From: Dyella_A sp050749815
GTDB taxonomy: Bacteria > Pseudomonadota > Gammaproteobacteria > Xanthomonadales > Rhodanobacteraceae
Direction of reading: 5' to 3'
Assembly: GCF_050749815.1 (NCBI RefSeq)
Contig: NZ_CP192735.1
Span: 2,666,001 to 2,730,000 of the forward strand
Length of the DNA: 64,000 nt
The number at the start of each line of letters is the position of its first letter. The stretch's first letter is position 1. The notes beneath the pieces are model-generated. The model searched no databases, was not told the origin of the DNA, and saw only the letters and a program-made list of their open reading frames with translations. Position numbers and translations under genes: made by a program. Shown piece after piece: positions 57,687-64,000 of the stretch.

Positions 57687-58472
57687 TCACATCAGGTTGC
57701 GGCCGTGGAAGAGCTCCTCGATCTCGCGTCGCAGCAGCGACTCGATGCGCTGGCGTTCCTTGAACGAGAGGTCGTCGGCATGCGCCTCGAACAGGTAGGT
57801 GTCCAGGTCGAAGTCCTTGATGTGCATCTTCGTGTGGAACATGTTTTCCTGGTATACGTTGACATCGAACATCTCGTACTTCTGGCGGATGTGCCGCGCC
57901 AGGTAGTCCTGCACCGAGTTGATCTTGTGGTCGATGAAGTGCTTCTTGCCCTTCACGTCGCGGGTGAAGCCGCGCACGCGGTAGTCGGCGATCACGATGT
58001 CCGACTCGAAGCTGTCGATCAGGTAGTTCAGCGCCTTCAGCGGCGAGATCACGCCGCAGGTGGCCACGTCGATGTCCGCGCGGAACGTCGCGATGCCGTT
58101 GTGCGGATGCGTTTCCGGATAGGTGTGGACGGTGATGTGGCTCTTGTCCATGTGCGCCACCACGGCACCGGAAATGGTGTCGCGGCCGAGCTTCTCCACC
58201 ACCGGCTCCTCGGAAATGAGAATGGTGACCGAGGCGCCCTGCGGATCGTAGTCCTGGCGCGCAATGTTCAGGATGTTGGCGCCGATGATCTCCGCCACGT
58301 CGGTGAGGATCTGGGTCAGGCGATCGGCGTCGTACTGCTCATCGATGTATTCGATGTAGCGCTGGCGCTGCTCTTCGGACACCGCGTAGCAGATGTCGTA
58401 GATGTTGAAGCTCAGGGCCTTGGTCAGGTTGTTGAAACCCTGCAGGCGCAGACGGGGAAGTGGTTTCACCAC
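57687..58472 (-). CDS. speD: S-adenosylmethionine decarboxylase proenzyme
   Basis: Pyruvoyl enzyme making decarboxylated SAM for spermidine synthesis; about 261 residues (E. coli 264). The proenzyme cleaves itself before Ser111 in MDKSHITVHTYPE, matching E. coli Ser112, and this motif is intact. Further marks: LQGFNNLTKALSFNIYDICY, ANILNIARQDYDPQGASVTI and CGVISPLKALNYLIDSFESD. GTG 58472 has GGAG 7 bases before it and fits the family length; the longer frame upstream is not supported. Monocistronic and convergent with coq7; speE is not in the window. Confidence 0.96.
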   Translation of the reverse strand: MVKPLPRLRLQGFNNLTKALSFNIYDICYAVSEEQRQRYIEYIDEQYDADRLTQILTDVAEIIGANILNIARQDYDPQGASVTILISEEPVVEKLGRDTISGAVVAHMDKSHITVHTYPETHPHNGIATFRADIDVATCGVISPLKALNYLIDSFESDIVIADYRVRGFTRDVKGKKHFIDHKINSVQDYLARHIRQKYEMFDVNVYQENMFHTKMHIKDFDLDTYLFEAHADDLSFKERQRIESLLRREIEELFHGRNLM

Positions 58473-58669
58473 GGCAACTCTCCATGGCCGCACGGCGGCC
58501 AGCAGCAGAGGCGGGTTAGCGACAAGGGTCCCCGCTGGATGGTACGGCACGAAAACAACTAGCTTCCGCGACCCTTGTGACCGACGCGCGACACGTCATC
58601 GGTGCTGGAAGACCGCCAAGTATGCGGTAAAAAGGATGAAAACTGAAACTGCGCCCCCGGCGGCGGGTT

Positions 58670-58678
58670 TGCCATAAT
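58670..58678 (+). promoter_or_regulatory. Candidate extended -10 promoter of clp
   Basis: TGCCATAAT (TG-n-CATAAT, 5/6) lies 84 bases before the GTG of clp. No convincing -35 and no TGTGA-N6-TCACA site is seen in the 290-base gap between speD and clp. Confidence 0.35.
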
Positions 58679-58762
58679 GCGGCGCGACAGGGGAAAAACA
58701 CTTACGCTCACGCAGGGCCTTGCCTGACCGCCGGCCCGGGTCACCCTCATTCGGAAAACATC

Positions 58763-59458
58763 GTGGCGCAACTCAAATACCAGCTGCAGCAAGCTTTCGA
58801 ACGGTCCCAGGCTCCGCTGGGATTCGCCCCCGATCCGGCCTCGATGGAGCGCTTCCTGGCGCTGTGCCACCGCCGCCGCTACCCGGGCAAGACCGCGATC
58901 ATCCGCCCGGGTGATCCGGCCAACACGCTCTACTACGTGATCGAGGGCTCGCTGGCGGTCTGTACCGAGGACGAGCAGGGGCGCGAATTGATCCTCGCCT
59001 ACATCAGCCGCGGCCAGTTCATCGGCGAGATGGGCCTGTTCGTGGAGCAGGCGCAGCGCGAGTCGATGGTGCGCACCCGCACCCCGTGCGAGATGGCCGA
59101 GATCAGCTACGAGCGCCTGTTCCAGCTGATGGAAGGCCAGCTGCGCGAGGAGTGCCCGAAGATCCTCTTCGCGATCGGCGCCCAGCTCACCAACCGCCTA
59201 CTGCGCACCTCGCGTCAGGTCAGCCGCATGGCGTTCATGGACGTCACCAACCGCATCTCGCGCACCCTGCTTGACCTGTGCCAGGAGCCGGATGCGATGA
59301 CCCATCCGGACGGCACCCAGATCCGTATCTCGCGCCAGGAAGTGAGCCGCATCGTCGGCTGCTCGCGCGAAATGGTCGGCCGCGTGCTCAAGCAGCTCGA
59401 AGAGCAGGGCATGATCCAGGTGTCCGGCAAGACCATCGTGGTGTTCGGCACCCGCTGA
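58763..59458 (+). CDS. clp: CRP/FNR family regulator Clp
   Basis: Global transcription factor of 231 residues. N-terminal cyclic-nucleotide-binding beta roll (IIRPGDPANTLYYVIEGSLA, FIGEMGLFVEQAQRESMVRT), dimer helix, and C-terminal helix-turn-helix ISRQEVSRIVGCSREMVGRV, closely CRP-like. In Xanthomonas, Clp is turned off by c-di-GMP and Glu99 matters for that; the aligned residue here is Glu100 in QRESM, so c-di-GMP control is plausible. GTG start with GGAA 7 bases before. Known targets in Xanthomonas are virulence and exoenzyme genes. Next to speD and in the trpGDC neighbourhood, as in Xanthomonas. Confidence 0.93.
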   Translation: MAQLKYQLQQAFERSQAPLGFAPDPASMERFLALCHRRRYPGKTAIIRPGDPANTLYYVIEGSLAVCTEDEQGRELILAYISRGQFIGEMGLFVEQAQRESMVRTRTPCEMAEISYERLFQLMEGQLREECPKILFAIGAQLTNRLLRTSRQVSRMAFMDVTNRISRTLLDLCQEPDAMTHPDGTQIRISRQEVSRIVGCSREMVGRVLKQLEEQGMIQVSGKTIVVFGTR

Positions 59459-59466
59459 TGCTCCGC

Positions 59467-59489
59467 CGCCTCCCGCAGGACGGGAGGCG
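59467..59489 (+). terminator. Probable weak terminator hairpin after clp
   Basis: 9-bp stem CGCCTCCCG (59467-59475) with CGGGAGGCG (59481-59489), 5-base loop CAGGA, starting 8 bases after the clp stop. No T-tract follows, so efficiency is doubtful. Confidence 0.4.
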
Positions 59490-59521
59490 CGGCGGCTAAC
59501 CGCCGCCCGCGCGATCGGCGC

Positions 59522-60475
59522 TCACTCGTCCCGCTGATAGACCATGTAGACGTCCGCCCGCTCGTAGTGCGAGCCCGGGCGGATGGCTGGCTGCATCACG
59601 AAGCCTGCCTTCTCGTACATGCGCAGCGCGGTCGTGAGGCGGCTGTTGGACTCCAGGAACAGCGTGTGTCCATTGCGGCGGTGGAACTCGGCGATGCACG
59701 CATCGAGCAGGCGCCGACCGGCGCCGAGCCCGCGGAAGGTCTCGTCCACGCCCATCTTGGTCAGCTCGAACGCCCGGGGCGATTCCTGCAGCAATGCGCA
59801 GGTGCCGATCACTTCCTCGCCCAGACGGGCAAAGAAGATCGCGCCACCGGGCTCGATGATGTGCCGCTCGGGGTCGCTCAGCACGGCGCGGTCGATATCC
59901 TCGATGCGGAAGTGGCGCTCCAGCCATTGCGCATTCAAGCGGTAGAAGTGCTCGCGCAAAGCCGGGGCGAACGGCACGATTTCCACCGGCGTGGCCACGA
60001 TCGCCGCGTGCTCGGCGAGAATCGCCGCCGTCACCGGGCGCTCCGCCAGGGCACGCTCGCACGCGGCGATGGCCTCGAGCAGATGCGTCGCCTGCTCCTC
60101 CAGCGCGACGCTGACCCCACGACGCACCGCACACCAGATCGGCCCCAGGCCGCCGAGCGACGCGTGCGCCCGGTCGGTGAGCGCGAGCACGGTCCGGCGA
60201 CCGTCCTCCGGATCACGTTCGCGGCGCACCATGCCGGCACGCACCAGCTTGTCCGTGAGCTGGCTGACGGCCGAGTGGGTCTGGCCGATCGCGTCCGCCA
60301 CCTCAGTCACCGAACGGGGGCCGGCGTCCCACAGGTAGCGCAACACCGGCAGCCAACGCGATTCGATGGGTGCGCCGAGCGTGCGGTAGACCTCGTCCGC
60401 CGCCCCGTAGAAATGGTCGCTGAGTGCCTTCAGGCGGCTGCCGAGGGCCAGCTTGCCCAGGGATGCGATGTACAT
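59522..60475 (-). CDS. MarR-GNAT fusion: winged-helix regulator with N-acetyltransferase domain
   Basis: 317 residues. Residues about 1-140 are a MarR domain: VTEVADAIGQTHSAVSQLTD is the recognition region and RRERDPEDGRRTVLALTD the wing. Residues about 165-317 are a GNAT domain: motif A KMGVDETFRGLGAGRRLLDA (acetyl-CoA pyrophosphate loop RxxGxG/A), then NGHTLFLESNSRLTTALRMY and MYEKAGF. The fusion is a known but poorly studied architecture in proteobacteria; it may sense and modify the same small molecule. Convergent with clp. Promoter and palindromic site lie just before its ATG. Confidence 0.92.
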   Translation of the reverse strand: MYIASLGKLALGSRLKALSDHFYGAADEVYRTLGAPIESRWLPVLRYLWDAGPRSVTEVADAIGQTHSAVSQLTDKLVRAGMVRRERDPEDGRRTVLALTDRAHASLGGLGPIWCAVRRGVSVALEEQATHLLEAIAACERALAERPVTAAILAEHAAIVATPVEIVPFAPALREHFYRLNAQWLERHFRIEDIDRAVLSDPERHIIEPGGAIFFARLGEEVIGTCALLQESPRAFELTKMGVDETFRGLGAGRRLLDACIAEFHRRNGHTLFLESNSRLTTALRMYEKAGFVMQPAIRPGSHYERADVYMVYQRDE

Positions 60476-60488
60476 GGAGCGCTCACGG

Positions 60489-60536
60489 GTTAGATGCGTA
60501 AGTGCTAACGTATCCCGGAAAATCGCCGTGACTCAA
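60489..60536 (-). promoter_or_regulatory. Candidate promoter with overlapping palindrome for the MarR-GNAT gene
   Basis: On the minus strand TTGAGT (60531-60536) and ATACGT (60508-60513) are 17 bases apart. The inverted repeat GTTAG...CTAAC (60489-60493 and 60505-60509, 11-base spacer) overlaps the -10 and starts 13 bases before the ATG. This is the expected place for a MarR-type autorepression site. Confidence 0.35.
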
Positions 60537-60600
60537 GTGCCTCTTTGCATCCAGGTGCGCCCCGCAGCTCGGGCGAGGGAAAAGCGCGAGACCACGGCCC

Positions 60601-61299
60601 TCAATACCAAGCCACGCGTTCCACCGGCCGCCCGAGCGCCTGCTCGATCCGCTTGCACAGCTTCGGCGTGCCGTTGACGAGCACGGGCTCGGCGGCAGCC
60701 TTGAGCATGTGCACGTCGTGCAGGGAGTCGCCGTAGGCCCGCTGCCAGCTGGACACGCCGTAGGCGGCCAGGGCAACGGGCTTGCCGGCACCGACGTTGT
60801 GATGAGCCACGCGCATGCCGAGCCAAGCGGGCCTGAGCCGGGAAGCGACCAATTCCACTCCGACCAGCCCGAGCTGCTCCAACAGGCTCTGCGCCAGCGT
60901 GTGCTCACAGCCGGTCACCACGATCACGCGATCGCCCTGGGCCTGATGGCGACGCAGCGCGAGCAGCGCATCGCGCTGGAATTGGCGCGGGCGGCGCACC
61001 AGCCGCGAGGCGAAATCCTGGGCGAGCTCGCCGTAGCGTCGCTCGCCGATCCCGAGCAGCCCCACGTGCACCAGCGTGCGCACGGCCAGCCGCCAGGAGA
61101 ACGGCCGCACCAGCGCCAGCCAGGGCAGCGCCGGCAGCAACAACAGCTTGCGTCCGACGCCGGCGTAGCGCTCGCGCATGAAGCGGGCGAAGGTGTCGTC
61201 CACGGTGATCACGCCGTCCAGATCGAACAGCACCGTGCGCGGTCCAGCCGCCGGCTCCGGCGCGGCCTCGTCCGGCGCCGGCATCAGCACCTCGTCCAT
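60601..61299 (-). CDS. HAD-IB family phosphatase (phosphoserine phosphatase-like)
   Basis: Haloacid dehalogenase-type hydrolase of about 232 residues. Motif I FDLDGVIT with nucleophile and acid/base Asp (about 26 and 28), motif II VVTGCEHT, motif III/IV region KPVALAAYG and AYGDSLHDVHML. Motif spacing and a helical cap with membrane-like stretches (LLLLPALPWLALVRPFSW) match the HAD-IB group that includes SerB-like and lipid phosphate phosphatases. ATG 61299 lies just after the trpC stop (61304); 61284, with GAGGTG upstream, is an alternative. Possibly co-transcribed with trpGDC; no role in tryptophan synthesis is known. Confidence 0.85.
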   Translation of the reverse strand: MDEVLMPAPDEAAPEPAAGPRTVLFDLDGVITVDDTFARFMRERYAGVGRKLLLLPALPWLALVRPFSWRLAVRTLVHVGLLGIGERRYGELAQDFASRLVRRPRQFQRDALLALRRHQAQGDRVIVVTGCEHTLAQSLLEQLGLVGVELVASRLRPAWLGMRVAHHNVGAGKPVALAAYGVSSWQRAYGDSLHDVHMLKAAAEPVLVNGTPKLCKRIEQALGRPVERVAWY

Positions 61300-61303
61300 G
61301 GGT

Positions 61304-62098
61304 TCAATCCGCTTCGAACAGACGCTTGAGCTCGGTGCCCGGATCGACCGCACGCATGAACGCCTCGCCGACCAGGAACGCGTGCACGCCCGCCTCGCGC
61401 AGCTGGCGCACGTGCTCGGGCGTGTGGATACCGGACTCGGCCACCAGGATGCGGTCGTACTCCACCAGCGGCTGCAGCTCCAGCGTGGTTTCCAGCGTGG
61501 TCTCGAAGGTGCGCAGGTTGCGGTTGTTCACGCCGATCATCGGCACCGGCAACGCCTGGGCGCGTTCGAGCTCCTCGGCGTCGTGCACTTCGCACAGCAC
61601 GTCCAGATCCAGCTCGGCGGCCAGCAGCGAGAGGTTCATCAGTTCCGCGTCGCCCAGTGCGGCGGCGATCAGCAGAATGCAGTCCGCGCCGATCGCGCGC
61701 GCCTCGTACACCTGGTACGGGTCGATCACGAAGTCCTTGCGCAGGATCGGCAGCGAGCAGGCCTCGCGCGCCTGGTGCAGGAACTCCTCGCTGCCCTGGA
61801 AGAAATCCTTGTCGGTCAGCACCGACAGGCAGGCCGCGCCGGCCGCCTCGTAGCTGCGCGCGATCGCGCCCGGGTCGAAGTCGGCGCGGATCACGCCCTT
61901 GCTCGGGCTGGCCTTCTTCACTTCGGCGATCACCGCGGGCAGGCCGGCGTCGATCTTCGCTTCCAGCGCGGCGGCGAAGCCGCGAGTCGGCGGCAGGTCG
62001 GCCACGCGCGCGGCCAGTTCGTCCAGCGGCAGTCGCGCGCTGCGCTCGGCGATTTCTTCCGTCTTGCGGGCGAGGATGCGATTGAGGATGTCGGCCAT
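61304..62098 (-). CDS. trpC: Indole-3-glycerol phosphate synthase
   Basis: Monofunctional TrpC, 264 residues, a TIM barrel closing the indole ring. Motifs: VIAEVKKASPSKGVIRADFD (phosphate and catalytic Lys), LPILRKDFVIDPYQVYEARA, MIGVNNRNLRTFE and VAESGIHTPEHVRQLREAGV. The start at ATG 62098 (MADILNRILARK) fits the family; ATG 62125 is also in frame. Not fused to TrpF, unlike E. coli TrpC. Third gene of trpGDC, 68 bases after trpD. Confidence 0.96.
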   Translation of the reverse strand: MADILNRILARKTEEIAERSARLPLDELAARVADLPPTRGFAAALEAKIDAGLPAVIAEVKKASPSKGVIRADFDPGAIARSYEAAGAACLSVLTDKDFFQGSEEFLHQAREACSLPILRKDFVIDPYQVYEARAIGADCILLIAAALGDAELMNLSLLAAELDLDVLCEVHDAEELERAQALPVPMIGVNNRNLRTFETTLETTLELQPLVEYDRILVAESGIHTPEHVRQLREAGVHAFLVGEAFMRAVDPGTELKRLFEAD

Positions 62099-62166
62099 GG
62101 TCGTGGTGTCGTTGGGGCGCCGCATGCGCGGCGGTCGATCTGGGGCACCGCGCCCGGGGCGGGGCG

Positions 62167-63216
62167 TCAGGTACCGGCGAGGCGTCGCGTGGTGGAGACG
62201 AACTGGGCCATTTTCGCACGGGCGGCGCCGCTGGCGATGGTGGCCCGCGCCAGCGTGATGCCGTCATCGATGCTGTCGACCACGTCGGCGGTGTACAACG
62301 CCGCTCCGGCATTGAGACAGACGATGTCGTGCGCCACGCCGTGCTTGCCGTGCAGCGCCTCTTCCAGCATCGCGCGCGACTCGGCCACGCTCTCCACCCG
62401 CAGGTTGCGGCTGGAGGCCATGGCCAGGCCAAAATCCTCCGGCTCGATCTCGTACTCGCGTACCTGACCATGGCGCAGCTCGCCGACCAGGGTGGCGGCG
62501 CCCAGCGAGATCTCGTCCATGCCGTCACGGCCCCACACCACCATCGCGTGCTGTGCGCCGAGCTGCTGCAGCACGCGCACCTGGATGCCGACGAGGTCCG
62601 GATGGAACACGCCCATCAGGATGTTCGGCGCGCTGGCCGGATTGGTCAGCGGCCCGAGGATGTTGAACAGGGTGCGCACGCCCATTTCCTTGCGCACCGG
62701 CGCTACCACCTTCATCGCCGGATGGTGGTTCGGCGCGAACATGAAGCCGATCTCGGTTTCGGCCATGCAGGTGGCGACCTGCTCGGGCTTGAGGTCGATC
62801 GAGGCGCCCAGCGCCTCCAGCACGTCGGCGCTGCCGGACTTGGACGACACGCTGCGCCCGCCGTGCTTGGCCACCCGCGCGCCCGCCGCCGCGGCGACGA
62901 ACATCGAGGCGGTGGAGATGTTGAAGCTGGACGCACCGTCGCCGCCGGTGCCGACGATATCGACGAAGTGCGGGTGCGGCGGCGCCTCCACCTTGGCCGA
63001 CAGCTCGCGCATCACGCGCGCTGCGCCGGTGATCTCGCCGATGGTTTCCTTCTTCACGCGCAGGCCGGTGATGATCGCCGCGGTCATCAGCGGACTCACC
63101 TCACCGCGCATGATCTGGCGCATCAGCGCAATCATCTCGTCATGGAAGATCTCGCGGTGCTCGATCGTGCGCTGCAGCGCTTCCTGCGGCGTGATGTGGA
63201 TCTCGCGCGACATCAT
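62167..63216 (-). CDS. trpD: Anthranilate phosphoribosyltransferase
   Basis: Joins anthranilate to PRPP, 349 residues. Gly-rich PRPP loop FVDIVGTGGDGASSFNISTA, KHGGRSVSSKSGSADVLEAL and the FAPNHHPAMK and GPLTNPA motifs are intact. Separate from TrpG, so not the fused E. coli form. ATG 63216 (or 63213) overlaps the trpG stop; the open frame continuing upstream lies inside trpG and is not protein. Second gene of trpGDC. Confidence 0.96.
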   Translation of the reverse strand: MMSREIHITPQEALQRTIEHREIFHDEMIALMRQIMRGEVSPLMTAAIITGLRVKKETIGEITGAARVMRELSAKVEAPPHPHFVDIVGTGGDGASSFNISTASMFVAAAAGARVAKHGGRSVSSKSGSADVLEALGASIDLKPEQVATCMAETEIGFMFAPNHHPAMKVVAPVRKEMGVRTLFNILGPLTNPASAPNILMGVFHPDLVGIQVRVLQQLGAQHAMVVWGRDGMDEISLGAATLVGELRHGQVREYEIEPEDFGLAMASSRNLRVESVAESRAMLEEALHGKHGVAHDIVCLNAGAALYTADVVDSIDDGITLARATIASGAARAKMAQFVSTTRRLAGT

Positions 63217-63812
63217 GCCGCCAGCTTCCGCGCCGGCAGGCCGAGGAAGTTGGCCAGCATCGCGTGGCCGTGCTGGGTGAGGATCGATTCGGGATGAAAC
63301 TGCACGCCCTCGACCGGCAGCGTCTTGTGGCGCAGGCCCATGATCTCGTCGATCGAGCCGTCGGCGTTTTCCGTCCAGGCAGTCACTTCCAGACAGTCCG
63401 GCAGCGACGCCTGCTCGACCACCAGCGAGTGGTAGCGCGTGGCTTCGAACGGATCGGGCAACCCGGCGAATACGCCCTGCCCGCGGTGGCGTACCGGCGA
63501 GGTCTTGCCGTGCATGATCTGCTTGGCGCGGATCACCTTGCCGCCGAAGGCCTGGCCGATCGCCTGATGGCCCAGGCACACACCGAAGATCGGCAGCTCG
63601 CCGGCCATCTCGCGCAGGATCGCCAGCGACACGCCGGCATCATCGGGCGTACCCGGCCCCGGCGAGATCATGATGTGAGAGGGCTTGAGCGCGCGCACGC
63701 CGGCCACGTCCAGCGCATCGTTGCGCACCACCTTCACCTCCTGTCCCAGCTCGCCGAGATACTGCACGAGGTTGAAGGTGAAGCTGTCGTAGTTGTCGAT
63801 CATCAGGAGCAT
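63213..63812 (-). CDS. trpG: Anthranilate synthase component II (glutamine amidotransferase)
   Basis: Class I glutamine amidotransferase of 199 residues giving ammonia to TrpE. Catalytic triad: Cys79 in FGVCLGHQAIGQAFGG and the His/Glu pair in VQFHPESILT. SPGPGTPDDAG and the N-terminal LLMIDNYDSFTFNLVQYLGE are typical TrpG/PabA; the trpD-trpC context favours TrpG, but a shared TrpG/PabA role is possible. First gene of trpGDC here; trpE is not in the window. A plausible -10 TATCAT lies upstream near 63848. Confidence 0.94.
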   Translation of the reverse strand: MLLMIDNYDSFTFNLVQYLGELGQEVKVVRNDALDVAGVRALKPSHIMISPGPGTPDDAGVSLAILREMAGELPIFGVCLGHQAIGQAFGGKVIRAKQIMHGKTSPVRHRGQGVFAGLPDPFEATRYHSLVVEQASLPDCLEVTAWTENADGSIDEIMGLRHKTLPVEGVQFHPESILTQHGHAMLANFLGLPARKLAA

Positions 63813-63955
63813 GGGGACTGCCGCATGGCCGGGAGCGTGGAGCGATCATGATAGCTAGCTGGCGCCGTCTCGTGCAGGCGCGGGACCGCGCACTTTTGCG
63901 CCGGAGCCCCCGATCGCGTCATGCTCCGGCGTCATCAGGCATAAGGATCCGTGAG

Positions 63956-64000
63956 ATGGACTATGTGGAAATCGCGCTGCTGCTCGCCGGCTTCGTGCTG
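63956..64000 (+). CDS. 5' end of an unidentified gene (cut by window)
   Basis: ATG 63956 with AAGGA about 11 bases upstream opens a frame of 15 codons reaching the window edge: MDYVEIALLLAGFVL. The segment is hydrophobic and could begin a membrane helix or signal. It is divergent from trpG. Too short to identify. Confidence 0.4.
   Translation, partial: MDYVEIALLLAGFVL

Noticed and set aside
62167..63579. Long N-terminal extension of TrpD
   Set aside because: The extra 121 codons are an alternative frame of trpG; TrpD starts at 63216 with family length.
1..64000. CRISPR array, prophage, insertion sequence or integron
   Set aside because: No regularly spaced repeats, transposase, integrase or phage genes seen; the inverted repeats are single doublets.

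Overview
The window is a gene-dense, high-GC chromosomal segment from a gammaproteobacterium of the order Xanthomonadales/Lysobacterales, most likely family Rhodanobacteraceae (Rhodanobacter/Dyella/Luteibacter type). This is inferred from gene content and order, not from a database match. The pointers are: a Clp-type CRP-family regulator beside speD, coq7, rplM-rpsI and trpGDC; the divergent pilMNOPQ / mrcA pair; the ygfB-pepP / zapA / 6S RNA / fau block; and a CydP-like small membrane protein beside a cyanide-insensitive-type bd oxidase. No rRNA, CRISPR array, prophage, integrase or insertion sequence is visible. Almost all genes are core genes, and the long frames opposite them are high-GC shadows.

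Layout. 1-6.5 kb: end of an M28 peptidase, a long inverted repeat, a small lipoprotein, a MarR-regulated RND efflux pair and a macrodomain protein. 6.5-13.6 kb: a six-gene MoxR/Bat operon (MoxR ATPase, DUF58, DUF4381, BatA, BatB-BatC fusion, BatD) with almost every junction overlapping. 13.7-18.9 kb: pilMNOPQ, the type IV pilus alignment complex and secretin, divergent from mrcA (PBP1A). 21.7-30.6 kb: an uncharacterised protein, gltA, rpmE2, a nucleoside hydrolase, recG, ridA, spoT and rpoZ. 30.8-35.2 kb: the Mla phospholipid transport system, with mlaA convergent on mlaFEDCB; MlaD carries two tandem MCE domains. 35.3-39.4 kb: gmk and yicC, then rph, rdgB and hemW on the other strand.

39.5-46.6 kb is the most unusual part. 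It holds an FHA membrane protein, a receptor Ser/Thr kinase ending in a HAMP domain, a LysM/tetratricopeptide-like lipoprotein, a PP2C phosphatase, a 779-residue DUF1631 protein and a PilZ protein. Together they look like a phosphorylation module with a c-di-GMP arm. 46.7-55.5 kb: pepQ, cioAB with the CydP-like gene, pepP-ygfB, a TIGR02449 coiled-coil gene whose promoter predicts a leaderless mRNA, zapA, 6S RNA, fau, an EVE protein and rpiA. 55.6-64 kb: tRNA-Gln behind rplM-rpsI, coq7, speD, clp, a MarR-GNAT fusion, a HAD phosphatase, trpC, trpD and trpG, then the first codons of an unidentified gene.

Common themes are envelope biogenesis (Pil, PBP1A, Mla, LysM lipoprotein), stress and growth control (SpoT, omega, 6S RNA, Clp, RidA) and probable c-di-GMP input (Clp, PilZ). 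Starts were chosen from ribosome binding sites, neighbouring gene ends and family length. Promoters are motif calls only.
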